Shown piece by piece: positions 34,380 through 45,716 of a stretch of 64,000 nucleotides of DNA. Source of the stretch: Gnetum montanum (Eukaryota > Streptophyta > Gnetopsida > Gnetales > Gnetaceae); contig MNCI01033587.1 in NCBI GenBank assembly GCA_015680685.1, positions 148,164 to 212,163 of the forward strand, written 5' to 3'. The notes under the pieces are model-generated. The model saw nothing but the letters and a program-made list of their open reading frames with translations. It ran no database searches and was not told the origin of the DNA. A program made the translations under genes and the position numbers. Each line of letters starts with the position of its first letter. The stretch's first letter is position 1.

Positions 34380-36627
34380 ATTTGAAAGAATCCCAAAGTG
34401 AAATCTCTTTGATAGATTCCCAAAGAAGTGAATATAATAGAACAGTCTCATGAAGATGAGGCACCTAAACCTAGATTGAACCTTGAGGTTACCTTGACAG
34501 AAGCCTACCTCAAGAAAATTGCAAATAAGGAGGTCCAGATATCCATGCTCCAGGAGTTGAACTTCAAACCTTTCTTGGAGTTCGCATCTTCAAAAGTTAA
34601 AACTCAATTACAAATCTCTCCCATGTGGCCCACAATCACTTCCAGTGGAGAGTGGTAGATGGGAGAAACATACTTAATCTAGAATAATTGGAAGAATAGT
34701 TAAATAGTCAAGATCAAGGAAATTTTAGTGTCCTACTTGGTAAAAGCCATTGTAAATACTCTTGGGTTACTAGAAACTAGGCCCAACCTTGTTGAAATCC
34801 CCATGCAAGTAGATCCTGCCATTAAGAAGAAATGGATGTAGTGGTGTTATGGAGTAGATTGCAAGGAGTTTGATGCACTAACCATAGTGAAGTATGAATA
34901 TTTCAAGATTGTGGTCTTTCATCTCAATCCAACAGTGAGGCCAAGCAAGATGAAAACCTTCTCCACTTGTGCATGTGTTACTCTAAGTAGTAAATTCTTG
35001 ATCAACCTTCCACACTTGATATATCTTGAGATAGAGAAGTAGTTTAATGAAAATGAACATGGAAATAAGGTACTTCCCTTCCCACATCTTATCTAGAAAT
35101 TATGTAAGAGGGGAGGCATAACACGCTATACAAATGATGCTATTCGATGTGCTTCATTTTCTTCTTAGGTAGAGATGATGAAGAACAAGGTACTCGCTAA
35201 AGTCATCCAAGAAGAGGATCAACAACCACCACCACCATTACCCACTCATAAAATAGTGCCAAAGTACTACATTACCATTCAGCTCATGCATGAGATTTTA
35301 GAGCATCTCTTGTAAGAGTAGTAGCAGCAAGCAAGAATAAGTGGCAGTGATCAATGTATCACCTAGCAATGAGTCACCTTAATGAAGTGGCTTGAACCAT
35401 AAGCTAGATGGATAGATGTGTGCCAATTTTCTAAGCCCAAAGAATGCAGCTACCTATGAGATCAAATCATAACATCCCAAAGGTAATCGTATCTCTCTCT
35501 AAACAATAGTAATTCCATGAAATATTTGGGAATGTCACTACTTTTTTAGTGTATTTGGAGAAGGGCAAAGGGGCAACTGTCTTGGTGATGTAGCACCATG
35601 GATAGGAGACAGTCGTAGAGGTAATTATTGATAGAATTGGCAAAACATTGAATGCACCTATGGCATCTGTACTAGACATTTCTACATTTAAAGATGTGCA
35701 AACATCTACAGAAACTCTTAGTAGCAGATTAAGTGTAGCCCAACACAAGGCATTGTTGAACCGAATGGTGAAAATTGGGTAACTAATTCTAAATGTATTT
35801 GAACTTATAGCTACAATCATTGTAACAAAATCAAATTTTCCAAAAGTAAATGGAAAATGCATCATATTGGAGGGGCAACTTGAAACATCTTATGTTGAAA
35901 ACCAACACTTTGCTATGAGGTTGCTAAATTAAGAGCCCACCTCGCTGATCCTACATTTTTCAACCCTGTACTAACATGAGATGAAGCCTTCAAGAAGCTT
36001 GAAGATAAGTTCAAAAAGGTTGAGAATGAAATGAAGATAACCATATTTGACCAATTCATGGCCAATGCCAAAATGTACACCATTCAAAAGGAATTGATCC
36101 ATACATGCAAGGAGAATGCAATTCTAACCATAGAAAATCATCACCTATGGAATGTTATTGTGAAAAAGTAGTAGATGTAAGATTTTATCCATCAACAACA
36201 GAATAAGCTATCTAGATCGAACGATGAATTGAGGAGATTAACAATTGAAAACAAAAACCTCTCAATGGAGGAAGTCCAATCTCTTCACCAAAAATTTATG
36301 ATATAGATAGCCACCTAGAAAAATGAGGCTATCAAATTTGAGAGAGTCAATAACCATTATAGAGATTAGGTTTGTCTATACAAAAAAGTTAATGAAAAGC
36401 ATATTCAAATGATGAATGAAAAAATTAATAAGGCCTTTCATCAGCTCAAGGAAGGATCTGGTAACTTATCTTTGATGGGCTGAACGACTACATCAAAGCA
36501 AAGATGTACATGAAATAGTTGTAGATCATGGCGATGATGGAGTACATGAAACTTGCCAATTTCCATTATGAAAATTTGGCAATGCTAACTATTGGTAGGT
36601 CATGGTCAAAATTGGAGACACAAGTGG
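34380..36627 (+). pseudogene. TE-E: decayed plant-transposon-protein type coding region with coiled coil
   Basis: Coding-like sequence in drifting frames with many stops. The clearest frame is 34428-34658 (MNIIEQSHEDEAPKPRLNLE...). About 34850-35110 shows a pattern (YEYFKIVVFHLNPTVRPSKM, VLPFPHLI, KLCKRGGI) that recalls the putative plant transposon protein domain. About 35980-36480 is rich in Glu/Lys/Leu heptads (RRLTIENKNLSMEE, KVNEKHIQMMNEKI) and should be coiled coil. A last coding-like segment (MEYMKLANFHYENLAML) is cut at 36627 by the TE-F LTR. Family assignment is by eye and tentative; it could be a gag-like or an extra ORF of a large retroelement. Confidence 0.5.
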
Positions 36628-38154
36628 TGTTGCAATTGAAAATATTAGTTGTTAGAAAAACAACTAGAGATCCTTACTATAGAAATTCCCAAACCCTAAA
36701 TCCATAGGGTCTTTGCAAGAAAAATGGGATTTGAGGCACCTTGGCTAGTTGAACAGATCAACTAGAGACTTATGAAATGAAAAACATCAAAATAAAAAAA
36801 AATCTAAATAATGCACAAAAAATAAATTTATTTTGAACACAAAGCTCAAAACTTAAAACTTTATTGAGAAATAATAAAGGGTAAGGTAGAGACATGTGTA
36901 CAAATGGTACTTGGATGAGTAGAAAGGGGGTTTAGTTATGCAAGAGTTCGAAGCCTATTGAAGTTAATGTGATCTGATCCATGATCCAAGTGCTAAGCCA
37001 CTCCTAATGCTATCAAACCCTCCTCAACTACTACAACCTCAGATCTATAAGTTGGATCACTATTGGGAAGTGAGAAAAGTGGAAAATTTGGATGCCAGAT
37101 TTCTCATGCTAAGGTTTGGGAATCACAAAAGTGTAGTGTTGACACCCAAAATCCACAAATATTCAAGAGGTTATGCTTCCACTATGGGGTATAAGAGGAT
37201 GCAAACATGGGAGATTGCAAGAACCCTTGAGTGCTTGAAAATGCCCTAAGTATGGAATTAGTACTTGGAAAATTGTTTGTATGCTCAATGAGAAAAAGTT
37301 ACTAAACCATGAAATACTGTATCTAACCTTGAGAAATTTTCTCAACTTGCTAAAACTTTAAGAACCTATAAATGGTGTTTGAGATTGGCTTTTATAGGTT
37401 CTTTGAGACATGAATGGGGGTGTAAAAATGGCTATGATTTTGTTGAAAAATTTCTACAAATTGGTTGTAAATTGGCTACCAAGTTTAGGTAACAGGGAGC
37501 CCAAATTTTAGGGATTACTCTACATAGTAAGTGATTCCCCCCATGGATTTTCAATTTACTATAAATAGTAACTAAGGCACACATTTTACTCTAAAGATGA
37601 ATCTTCCACATTGAGCTCTCTATCCTACTTGTTGAAGTAGTTGATCAATGTTGAAGTGCATGAAGTGATGAATTTTGGCTTTTGAGGCTTCCACACTAGG
37701 GGATGTACTATTCCACATTGGAGGTGAAGACTCCACACTAAGGAGGGAAGGTTTCCAAGCTATGCATGTGGTCTCCACACTAAAGGAGAAAGTTTTCAAA
37801 ACCCCCAACCTCCCACATTTGAGGTAGGTAAGATTTACCCCCTTGCATGTGCTTTCAATGGAGAAAAGTGTATACCACCTAAAAATCCCATCAAATTTAA
37901 TTTTTTTGACATTTCAAAAGCTAGTTTTGGCATTCCCAAGTCCAAATATAGAAACTAGGTAATGTTTTTCACTTAGGAAATAAGGCTTTGACCACTTATG
38001 AGGCATTTTTTATCCCCAAAACTATAATGTATGTGAAATTTCCCACTATGGGTTACAATATTCACATTTACAATGAAGTGTTTCCTTGGGTTTTATGGGG
38101 TGAAAGCTATATGATGAAGATTGGCTATAACATGCAAAGTTTTGAGGTATTTCA
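36628..38154 (-). repeat. TE-F 3' LTR
   Basis: On the minus strand starts TTGAAATACCTCAAAAC after the purine tract and ends CAATTGCAACA. It keeps the TAAGTCTCTAGTTGATCTG block near its end. TATA (CCTATAAAAG) is at about 37391-37400. U3 carries repeated TTCCACAC/TGTGGA-type stem pieces (37680-37850) instead of CTACGCTA hairpins. Confidence 0.7.
37361..37402. repeat. 12-bp inverted repeat over the TE-F TATA box
   Basis: AGAACCTATAAA (37361-37372) and TTTATAGGTTCT (37391-37402) are perfect inverse copies with an 18-base loop, so a TATA-like box is present on both strands. Confidence 0.8.
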
Positions 38155-38199
38155 ATGGCCCCTCTTTGTCACTACCTAGAGGATTGACCCAATAGGCAC

Positions 38200-38420
38200 T
38201 GAAAAAGAATACAAAACACCACTATATATTATAATGCTATAATGCATATAGGTCATGTGTGAATCAAGCTATCAAGGTCATCAAGGTTTCTAGTTTAAGG
38301 TTGTGGTGGGCCATGGTACTAGTTTAAGGCCCTAGAAAGCTTTGTTGCTAGTTTAATGTTGTAGTAGACCATGGAAAATATGCTTTCTTGTCAATGATTG
38401 TTAGCTAAATGTAGTATGAA
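38200..38420 (-). repeat. Post-integrase repeat array of TE-F, decayed
   Basis: Three or four units of the TTAAACTAG type on the minus strand (for example 38287-38305, 38322-38335, 38346-38362), in the same place relative to integrase as in TE-A and TE-B. Confidence 0.6.
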
Positions 38421-38429
38421 TTTAGATAG

Positions 38430-39620
38430 GAATGATTAATTTGATTGGCCAGCATTCCCATCCATGTTAGCTATTCTAAATGCTCCATTTCCATAGGCTT
38501 TGATGACAAGCAAGGGCCCTTCCTAGTTGGTTGAGAATTTGTCCACATGCTCACAAATGACCTAAAGGACTAGGTCTTCTTCCTTAACCTTGTGCATGAT
38601 CAAATCATGGTGATGCTATCACTTTTGGATCTCTTAATAGTTCTTGATGTGTGCAAGAACTTGCATATGTCACTCCTCCACCGAATCCATGACTATCATC
38701 TGTAATTCCTTATTCTACTCGTTGTTGATGAAATCAGTTAAGGCTACTCATAGTGATGGCACCTACAATTTAGGAGGTAAAATAACTTCAAAACCCTTAA
38801 AAAGGATCTAAGGGATCATGCTAGTTGTGTGATAGGTTGTTCTATATGCCTGTAGTACATGGACAAGCTACTCATGCCACTTGCACTTGCTATTGTTGAG
38901 CATCCTCTTGAGCAAGTTAATGATGGCCTTATTACTTGCTTCTACTTGTTCATTGCCTTAAGGGTAGTAAGATGATGAGAAAGAATGCTTAATTCCTAGG
39001 TTGTGAAAAAAATCCTTGGTTTCTTTGCTACTAAATTTTGGATCCATTATCTGTAGCTATGGTCATGGGTATGCCAAAACAAGCTATGATGTTATTTGGG
39101 ATGAATTTGTAGACTTGTTCAGATGTAGTCTTCCTTAGGGGAATAGCCTCAACTAGCTTCATAAAGTATTTGGTTGTGGTGATGATGAAGCTATGCCCTA
39201 TGGAAGACTTACATGTTATAGGTCTAATGATATCCAACCCCCATCATTGAAATGACCATGTTATTTTAGGTGTATGCAACTTCGTCAGTGGTACATGTAT
39301 AAGGTTACTATATCACTAGCATGTGTCATACTGCTTAACCTTTTGCAAGCAGTCATTTTCCATATGTGGCCAATAATAGCTTAACCATATAATCATAGTA
39401 GCCATGGCTCTTGGTCCTATATGTCCTCCACAAGCACCCTTGTGAACCCCCTCTAGGACTATTCTAGCTTTGATTTTAACTAAACACTTTAGGAGTATGC
39501 CATCATAGAATTGTTAACATAATGTGTTATCACCTATGATGAAATAATTCTTCAATCACTTATGTATGGTTTTCTTCTAAATAGTAGTTAGGCCTTGTGA
39601 GGATTCATCATCCATAACGT
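38430..39620 (-). pseudogene. pol: TE-F integrase, broken
   Basis: Minus-strand order: zinc-binding part (about 39620-39290), core with MDIIRPITCKSSIGHSFIITTTKYF (39237-39031, open, ending TIATDNGSKI), EASNKAIINLLKRM, and C terminus with KVKEEDLVL, KFSTN-stop-EGPLLVIKAYGNGAF and ANMDGN. Several TAG stops. Confidence 0.8.
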
Positions 39621-40150
39621 AAAACCTGATATCATTATACAACTCCTTGGAAGGAGTAGTTTGAATAATGGCCACAAAGGTATCCTTAGTGTTTTGTATG
39701 ATGGGAGTAGCATAGTCCATGGTTAATATGGGTAACTTGCTAAACACACGTGACATCACACTAAGGGCTATTGTTGTATCAACTTTGGCATTTTTTTTGG
39801 AGGTACGTGTTGGATATCAACATCTACAAATTGTTATAATAATTGCTTCCCTAGGTCACAGTAAGGTTGTAAGTGATTAGCTTTGCATTCATAGACTTCA
39901 ATTACTTGGTTAACCATGAGTTGTGAATTGCCTTGGATGGCTATGTGTCTAATTCCTAGGTTACAAGCTACCATCATCCCTTTGATCAGACCCTCATACT
40001 ATACTTTGTTGTTGATACATGGGAATCCAAAATGATAGGTGAAGAGTCAAATCTCACAAGATGGAAATGTTATGATGGTAGCAAGCTAGCCCCATGGGTA
40101 GTTAAAGCTCCATCAAAGTGATTAACCACCTCATAACCCTCAATTACTTG
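39621..40150 (-). pseudogene. pol: TE-F archaeal-type RNase H, broken
   Basis: Recognised by YHFGFPCINNKV-stop-YEGLIKGM, IRHIAIQGNSQLMVNQVIEVY and HVPP near 39790. The catalytic Asp of the D-S-Q-L box is Asn (GNSQL). Open frame 39759-39577 covers the linker to integrase. Confidence 0.7.
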
Positions 40151-40690
40151 GCTAACTACCTTAATGTGTTCATCAAAGAATTAAAGATCTATGGTTGTTT
40201 GATCATCAATAGGTAAACCTGTGAGTTTTATGGATATAGCTTGACCTTTCATTAAGGACTAAGAAATGTTATGAAGGTCAAATTCCCTGGTTATGGCTTT
40301 CCATTAGGCTATATGACTACTTTCATAGATGTTGGCCATTATAGCTTTGAGTATGTTATCCTTACAAATCACATTGACTTGGTTTTTGAAGAGGTAGTAC
40401 CTTTGCTTCTTCAACAAGCACACTAGTGCTAGAAAATACTTCTCCACCTCAGTGTATCGGGTCTCCTAAGCAACTAACGCATGGCTAAGATAGTATACAA
40501 GCATTTTTTTCTCTATCATCATGTTTCTGATAGAGTAGAGAGGCAATGGATGTATCAGATATGGCAAGATAAATGTAAAATGGTTTACCCTCTTGTAGAG
40601 GATAGAATGTTAGTAGTTGTGTTAATTCTCATTTAAGGTTTTCAAATGCCTCTTAGCATTGAGCCATCCACTTATAGTGAACTCCTTTCT
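40151..40690 (-). pseudogene. pol: TE-F RNase H (gypsy type), broken
   Basis: Decayed but collinear with TE-B gRNH: the segment for YNEVEK-Y.LALVCLLKKQRYYLF lies near 40460-40390. Many stops and shifts. Confidence 0.6.
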
Positions 40691-41840
40691 TAAGAAAGTG
40701 TTTCATGGGTTGTAACTTATTCATAACCCTAGTGATAAACCTACAAATAAACTATAATCTACCTTATAATCCCTGAAGCTCTTTAAGATTAGTAGGCACT
40801 ACTAATTTGGATATGGACTTAACCTTATCAAGATCGACATGTACTCTTGCTTTGCAGACTACAAAGCTAAGCATCTTACTCATTTTCACACCAAAGATGC
40901 ACCTCTTAGGATTAATCCTAAGCTTGGATTTGAGGCATTGTTTAAGAAAAATATCTAGGTCATTAGCATGGTCATTGGCTATCTTGAACTTCACAACTAT
41001 GTCATCTATTTAATCATTAAGAAAACCTAGCATGTAATCACTAAAGATATACGTCATGGCTCTCTATTATGGCTCCCTAGTACCCCATGGGATCATAAAT
41101 GTTATTCAAATTTGGTGCACTAGGTTGATCCTAATTTGGTTATACCCTAAGAATCCAGCCCTAAAGGACAATAATGCATATCCAACCATAGTATCAATAA
41201 GTTGATCAATACTAAGTAAAGGAAATTCATCCTTGATAGTCACTTTATTTAAGTCTCAAAAATTAATGCAAATATGGATACTCCCATTTTTCCTAGGGAC
41301 TACCACTATGTTGGATACCCATTGTATAGTCAACAACCTTAATGAAACCTACTTGGTAGAGCTTTGATATTTCATCATGAACTACCAAGGTCAAATCAAG
41401 TCTAATTTTATGTACTTTTTGCTTAACTAGTCTAATGTTAGGTTCTATTATGATGTTGTGTTGGAATAGAAATGTGTCTAGGCTTGGAATATCTTAATAG
41501 GACTAAGAAACTATCTTAATGTTACTTTGTAATATCTTGGTGATGTCTTAAGAACATTGAGACTTCAATGAGGAACTTAGCTTAAGGGTTTTCTCCTTAA
41601 CACTGTGTGTTGTGATAGGAACCTCAACTAGAGAGCCTTAAGTTATGTCACTAGCCTCTGAATCAAGGGTTCTAACTAGGTTTTCAAGCCATTCTACAGG
41701 TTTCTCTATCAAGGTTGTGTGGTCCACGAGACTCTTAGGCTCAACATCTAGGCAATTAGGGTTGATACATCACTCGACATCATTGTGAGGTCTAGGTAGA
41801 CACAAAGGCAAACTGATTTGCTCTCAGGTACTCATACTTT
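40691..41840 (-). pseudogene. pol: TE-F reverse transcriptase, broken
   Basis: Minus strand from about 41840: pre-RT (NLVRTLDSEASDIT, VEVPITT), RLVKQKVHKIRLDLTLVVHDEISKLYQ, FLGYNQIRINLVHQI, PWGT, then IDDIVVKFK (YVDD degraded), KRCIFGVKMSKMLSFVV, LDKVKSISKLVVPTNLKELQGL. The Gln after the conserved His is CAA here (41112-41114), while TE-A, TE-B and TE-I have TAG. Confidence 0.8.
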
Positions 41841-42079
41841 GATCCTACATGTCAACCAAAAGCATATTAAGTGGCATTTGGGTAAAAGTACATAAATAAT
41901 GCCAAAAATTCTATAAAATTATGCAAACACATGCAAATCTAATGCAATCAAGGCCATCCATGGATATTAATGAGGTAAGGACAATTTGACAAAGTGTAAT
42001 AAAGGCCAACAAAGTTTACATAAAGGTCAAAGCAAAGGAAACATAAGAAATAATGATAAAAATGGTCAATAAAGGATAC

Positions 42080-42230
42080 AATTTTTCCAATTTTATGCCT
42101 TAGCAGGCCATGATGCCACTTTAAGCCCTTAGCAGGCCATGATGCCAATTTAGAGTCTTGGTGGACTATGATGCCACTTTAAGCCCTTAGCTAGCCATGG
42201 TCATATGGTGTCAAACGGTGGTCAGGGAAG
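42080..42230 (-). repeat. Pre-RT repeat array of TE-F, decayed
   Basis: CCACTTTAAGCCCTTAG(C)..GCCATGATG recurs at about 42115, 42140 and 42172, the minus-strand form of the TTAAA-core array found before RT elsewhere. Confidence 0.6.
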
Positions 42231-42240
42231 GTCAAACCCC

Positions 42241-43439
42241 ACTATTTGATACCATTTAAATGCTAAAAAAGGCAAATAAACCTACAACAAGGTAACTAAA
42301 GAACACATAAGGCTCTATAAGGCCATAGAGGTCAACAAGGCAACATAAGTCCAAATACAAGCCAAAACATTACATAATAAGGTAGAATTTAAGCAAAACA
42401 TGCTATATATGGTAAATTTTAGCTAATATAGGTCAAAACGAATTAGGTTTTGCTATTTGTAGGCCTTATTAGACCATGTTTTGAGGCTACAATGTTATTA
42501 TATGAGTCCAAGCATTAATCAGGGTTGTTTCTGGATTGTTTGGGCTTAAAAATCAAGTGTTTTGAGACTTCCACACTAGGCTCAGCATGGAAATAGGGAT
42601 CCTCAATGTGGAAACCAAGGAGAATAGGTTTTGGGGTGCTTAGATGTCTCAAATTAATGTTCTAGGACCTTCCCAAGGTAGCATAGGATTAGATCCATCA
42701 AAATTGGGCACCCTAAAGGTCTATAAGAGCCAAAAAGTAGGTTTAGAAGAATTTCCCCCTTGTTTCCATGCTAGCTAGCATGGAAAAGAGGGGGTTTAGC
42801 ATGGAGAACTAAAATCCAATAAAAATGATATCAAATAGGTAATTTTTTATACTCATAAATATTTTTTTGACTTCCCACATTTTTTCCACATTGAGACTAG
42901 GATGTTCAGTGTGGAAACCTAGAGGGAATCATTTTTTAACTTTCTAACATTAGTTTCCTCAAGTTTGAAGGCTCCACAAGATGTCAACAAGGTTTGCATG
43001 CAAGTTTAGTTAGTGTTGTTTTGAGGTATTTTTGGATTCCAAATGATTCTTCCTTTGAATTTCCATGCTAGGCATCATGGATGAGGGAATCCCCATTATG
43101 GAGACATCATAAAACTCAAATTTAGGCTAGTTTTAACTTTAATCAACCATGCATGTAAGCCTCTGAGGCTGCCAGGGTCAAAGACTATGATTTGGAGTCA
43201 AAACTAGTTAGTTTATAGGTTTTCCAAGTGGTTTTTGAGCTTCCCTCTCTTTTTCCATGATGTGGATAATATGCCTAGCATGGAAAACTAGGGGAAATAG
43301 ATTTTCATAGTTTTACATCATTTTTTACCATGAATATAAGCCTTTGAGATTGTTCATGATGATTATGAATGCCTACTATTAAAATTTCACTATTCTGAAG
43401 GTTTATGGAATAGTTTTTAGGCTTCCCCCATTTTTCCCA
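42241..43439. repeat. Hairpin-rich stretch, perhaps remains of the TE-F 5' LTR
   Basis: No coding. From 42560 many TTTCCATG / CATGGAAA and TTCCACA / TGTGGAA pieces lie as inverted pairs, like the U3 of the TE-F 3' LTR. The clearest is a 24-bp perfect palindrome at 42763-42786 whose left half is TTTCCATGCTAG. The stretch stops where the TE-G LTR begins. Confidence 0.45.
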
Positions 43440-45049
43440 TGAAACACCCCAAAAAATTCAAAGTCATTCTTGCTTCACCAAGCCTTGCAATTCACGCAAG
43501 TACTAAAATAGTTCTTCAGGAGGAGAACGCTTTGAATTTGGGCTGGCCAGTTCAACAAATTTTCTACTTTAGGTGTAGACAGGCTCTACAGGTCATCCTG
43601 CCTGTCCACCTAAGTAGCTTGCCCAGCCGACAGCCTGCTCAGAAATGATACACGGAGTTGGCAGCAGCATTCTAGATGCGTGAAACAGTTCGGAAAATAT
43701 TCTAAGTCACGAAGTCTACTACGCTATACTACGCCTCACTATGTAGTGTAGCAAGCTTCAAAAGAAGATTGCAGAACAAAGTGCTAAGCTACGCTACACC
43801 ACGTGACGTAGCATAGCATGGAAACAACTTCACAGCTAGTCCCCAAGCCCAATTTCAAGTCCTTCAACAATGTCCCTTTCCATCAGGAAGTGATGGACCA
43901 TGTCTTCTACTATGCTACATTGAGCTACATGGCGCAACGAGGCATAGCAATCTTGCAAAAGAGATAGAAGGTAGATCAAAGGGAAAAATCAGCAAAGTTT
44001 GCCAGTCTTGCATTGTAGGAAGCAAAGTTTGCAAATCAGCAAAGATTTTGCGAGTAAGGCCGGTTGCTACGCTACGCTATGCTACATAGCATAGCATAGT
44101 GTAACAAGCATGCAACACACATGTAGTGGAACATGCGACAGGGTGCTACACTATGCTAAGTATGCTATGCTACAAAGCACAGCAAGGCATGCAGGTGGTT
44201 GTGTGACATCAATGCACTTCACCTAATTGGACCATTGGCAGATGTCTCCAGATGTTGACGGTGCAATTACGGCATGGTAGGCTCATAGTTACAGCATAGA
44301 AGGCTCACATTACAATGGTCTTACAAGTCCAATGGACATACATGGAATGTGTGGCGCCAACAAGTCAACGTGGGCCCGGCGCACATGGCATCCAAATCGC
44401 CCCTTTCGTATGCCCTCTAGCCTTATAAATAACCTGATGAGCAACACTCAAAGGGTTGGACTATCTCTAGAGGTTCAAAAAACAAAAAAAGCAAGCATCA
44501 TAACATTAATCACTAAGCATTGTAAGCTTTCTATTTGACACTTCAAACAGTTAGCATCTCTAGCTGGCATTTTTTTTATCTCCCTTTCTACCACCTTGGT
44601 AGAATTCCCACATTGTCAACATCCAAGGCTGCACCCAAGCGCACAACCTATTTTTCTCTACAGATCTTGGTTACTCTCGGGATCTCTGCACCCCGCCACA
44701 CTGTGCAACCAACTGTATCCACGTTGAGAGAGCAAGCTTGTAGCTTCAGAGCAGTGCATTTTTCTAACTGTATTTTACCTTGTTTCCTGCTTATTATTGT
44801 ATTTTGTACTACTTTTTCTGCTTTATTTACTTTGAAGCATTACTTCGCATTTTTGTTCTCGTTTTCAAAACTAGATGTTGCAAAAGGCTATCTAGACATC
44901 GATTAAGTCCCTATTTTATCGACTAGACCATTTAGGGCACCTCGTATCTACACACACCCAGCATGGCCCTCCCACAGGTATGAGGTCGAAACTCTCACAC
45001 CTGCCACCCCCTTGGTGTTTTCCAGTCACCAATGTTTTCAGTCGCTACA
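43440..45049 (+). repeat. TE-G 5' LTR
   Basis: TGAAACACCCC start, CAGTCGCTACA end, about 1.61 kb. Hairpins at about 43720-44180, including a 9-bp stem at 44076-44095 (GCTATGCTA / TAGCATAGC). TTATAAAT at 44423-44430. Confidence 0.9.
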
Positions 45050-45055
45050 GTTTTT

Positions 45056-45074
45056 TGGCGCTAGAAGGAGGGCC
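45056..45074 (+). other. Primer-binding site of TE-G
   Basis: TGGCGCTAGAAGGAGGGCC, six bases after the LTR end; two changes from the TE-B site. Confidence 0.8.
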
Positions 45075-45099
45075 TTTTGGTGCCTTTTCCTCTTGTCAT

Positions 45100-45660
45100 G
45101 GTAGTTCTGTGAGCCTTTTGCACCCTGATACGCATAAGCATAAACGTGACACCCTTTTGCAGTTATTTGCACTTTGCGCGGTGCAGATCGGTCACCTCGA
45201 TAGTTCCTCGAGAGCCCTATAGAACACAAGGCCTCTGATCACCAGCTAACTAGCTCATTTTATGGTAGTCTTGCATGCACTATGTACCCCATCTCACATT
45301 TTACAAATTAGTTGCTTCGATGGTCCCTCTAGGATCGTGCATGATGCAAAGCCTTTGATCGCTAGTTAGCTTGCTCATCCTACGATAGTCTTGCATGCAT
45401 TTTGTACCCCATCTCGCATGGTACAGGTCAGTCACTTTGACGGTTCCTCTGGAACCCTACAAGACATAAAGCCTTCTTGGTTTCCATTTAAACAAACTTG
45501 TCTTACGGTAGTCTTGCATGTGCTCTATACCTCATCGCACACTAGGGTAAATGTGACACCCGTTTGTGGTTGTTTATGCGTTGTGTGGTGTAGATCGGTC
45601 ACCTCGATGGTTCCTCTGGAATCCAGCAAGACGTGAAGCCTTCTTTTTGTTGCCTTTCAG
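45100..45660 (+). repeat. Leader repeats of TE-G (about four copies)
   Basis: Units with TCTTGCATG...TACCCCATC, GGTCA(C)..TCGA(T)GGTTCCTC and GACATAAAGCC recur near 45110, 45270, 45390 and 45510. The hairpin GGTTCC-TCT-GGAACC is perfect at 45442-45456. TE-B has two units. Confidence 0.8.
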
Positions 45661-45716
45661 TCCCTTCGTTCATTTTTTCATTTGTTGCGCTCTTCTACAA
45701 AACTATTCAGCTTGCA

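Larger units (their letters stand above)
36628..42240 (-). mobile_element. TE-F: Tat element on the minus strand
   Basis: Reading the minus strand: pre-RT spacer, RT, gRNH, aRNH, integrase, repeat array, purine tract (GACAAAGAGGGGCCA, 38157-38171) and 3' LTR. No gag, protease or antisense gene was found to the right. It cuts the TE-E coding region, and AGTGG at 36623-36627 is the likely target duplication; the other copy is not visible because TE-G lies beyond. Confidence 0.75.

Noticed and set aside
35467-35865. 132-codon minus-strand frame over TE-E
   Set aside because: The plus strand carries the coding-like pattern with heptads; the minus frame has no recognisable domain and is probably a shadow.
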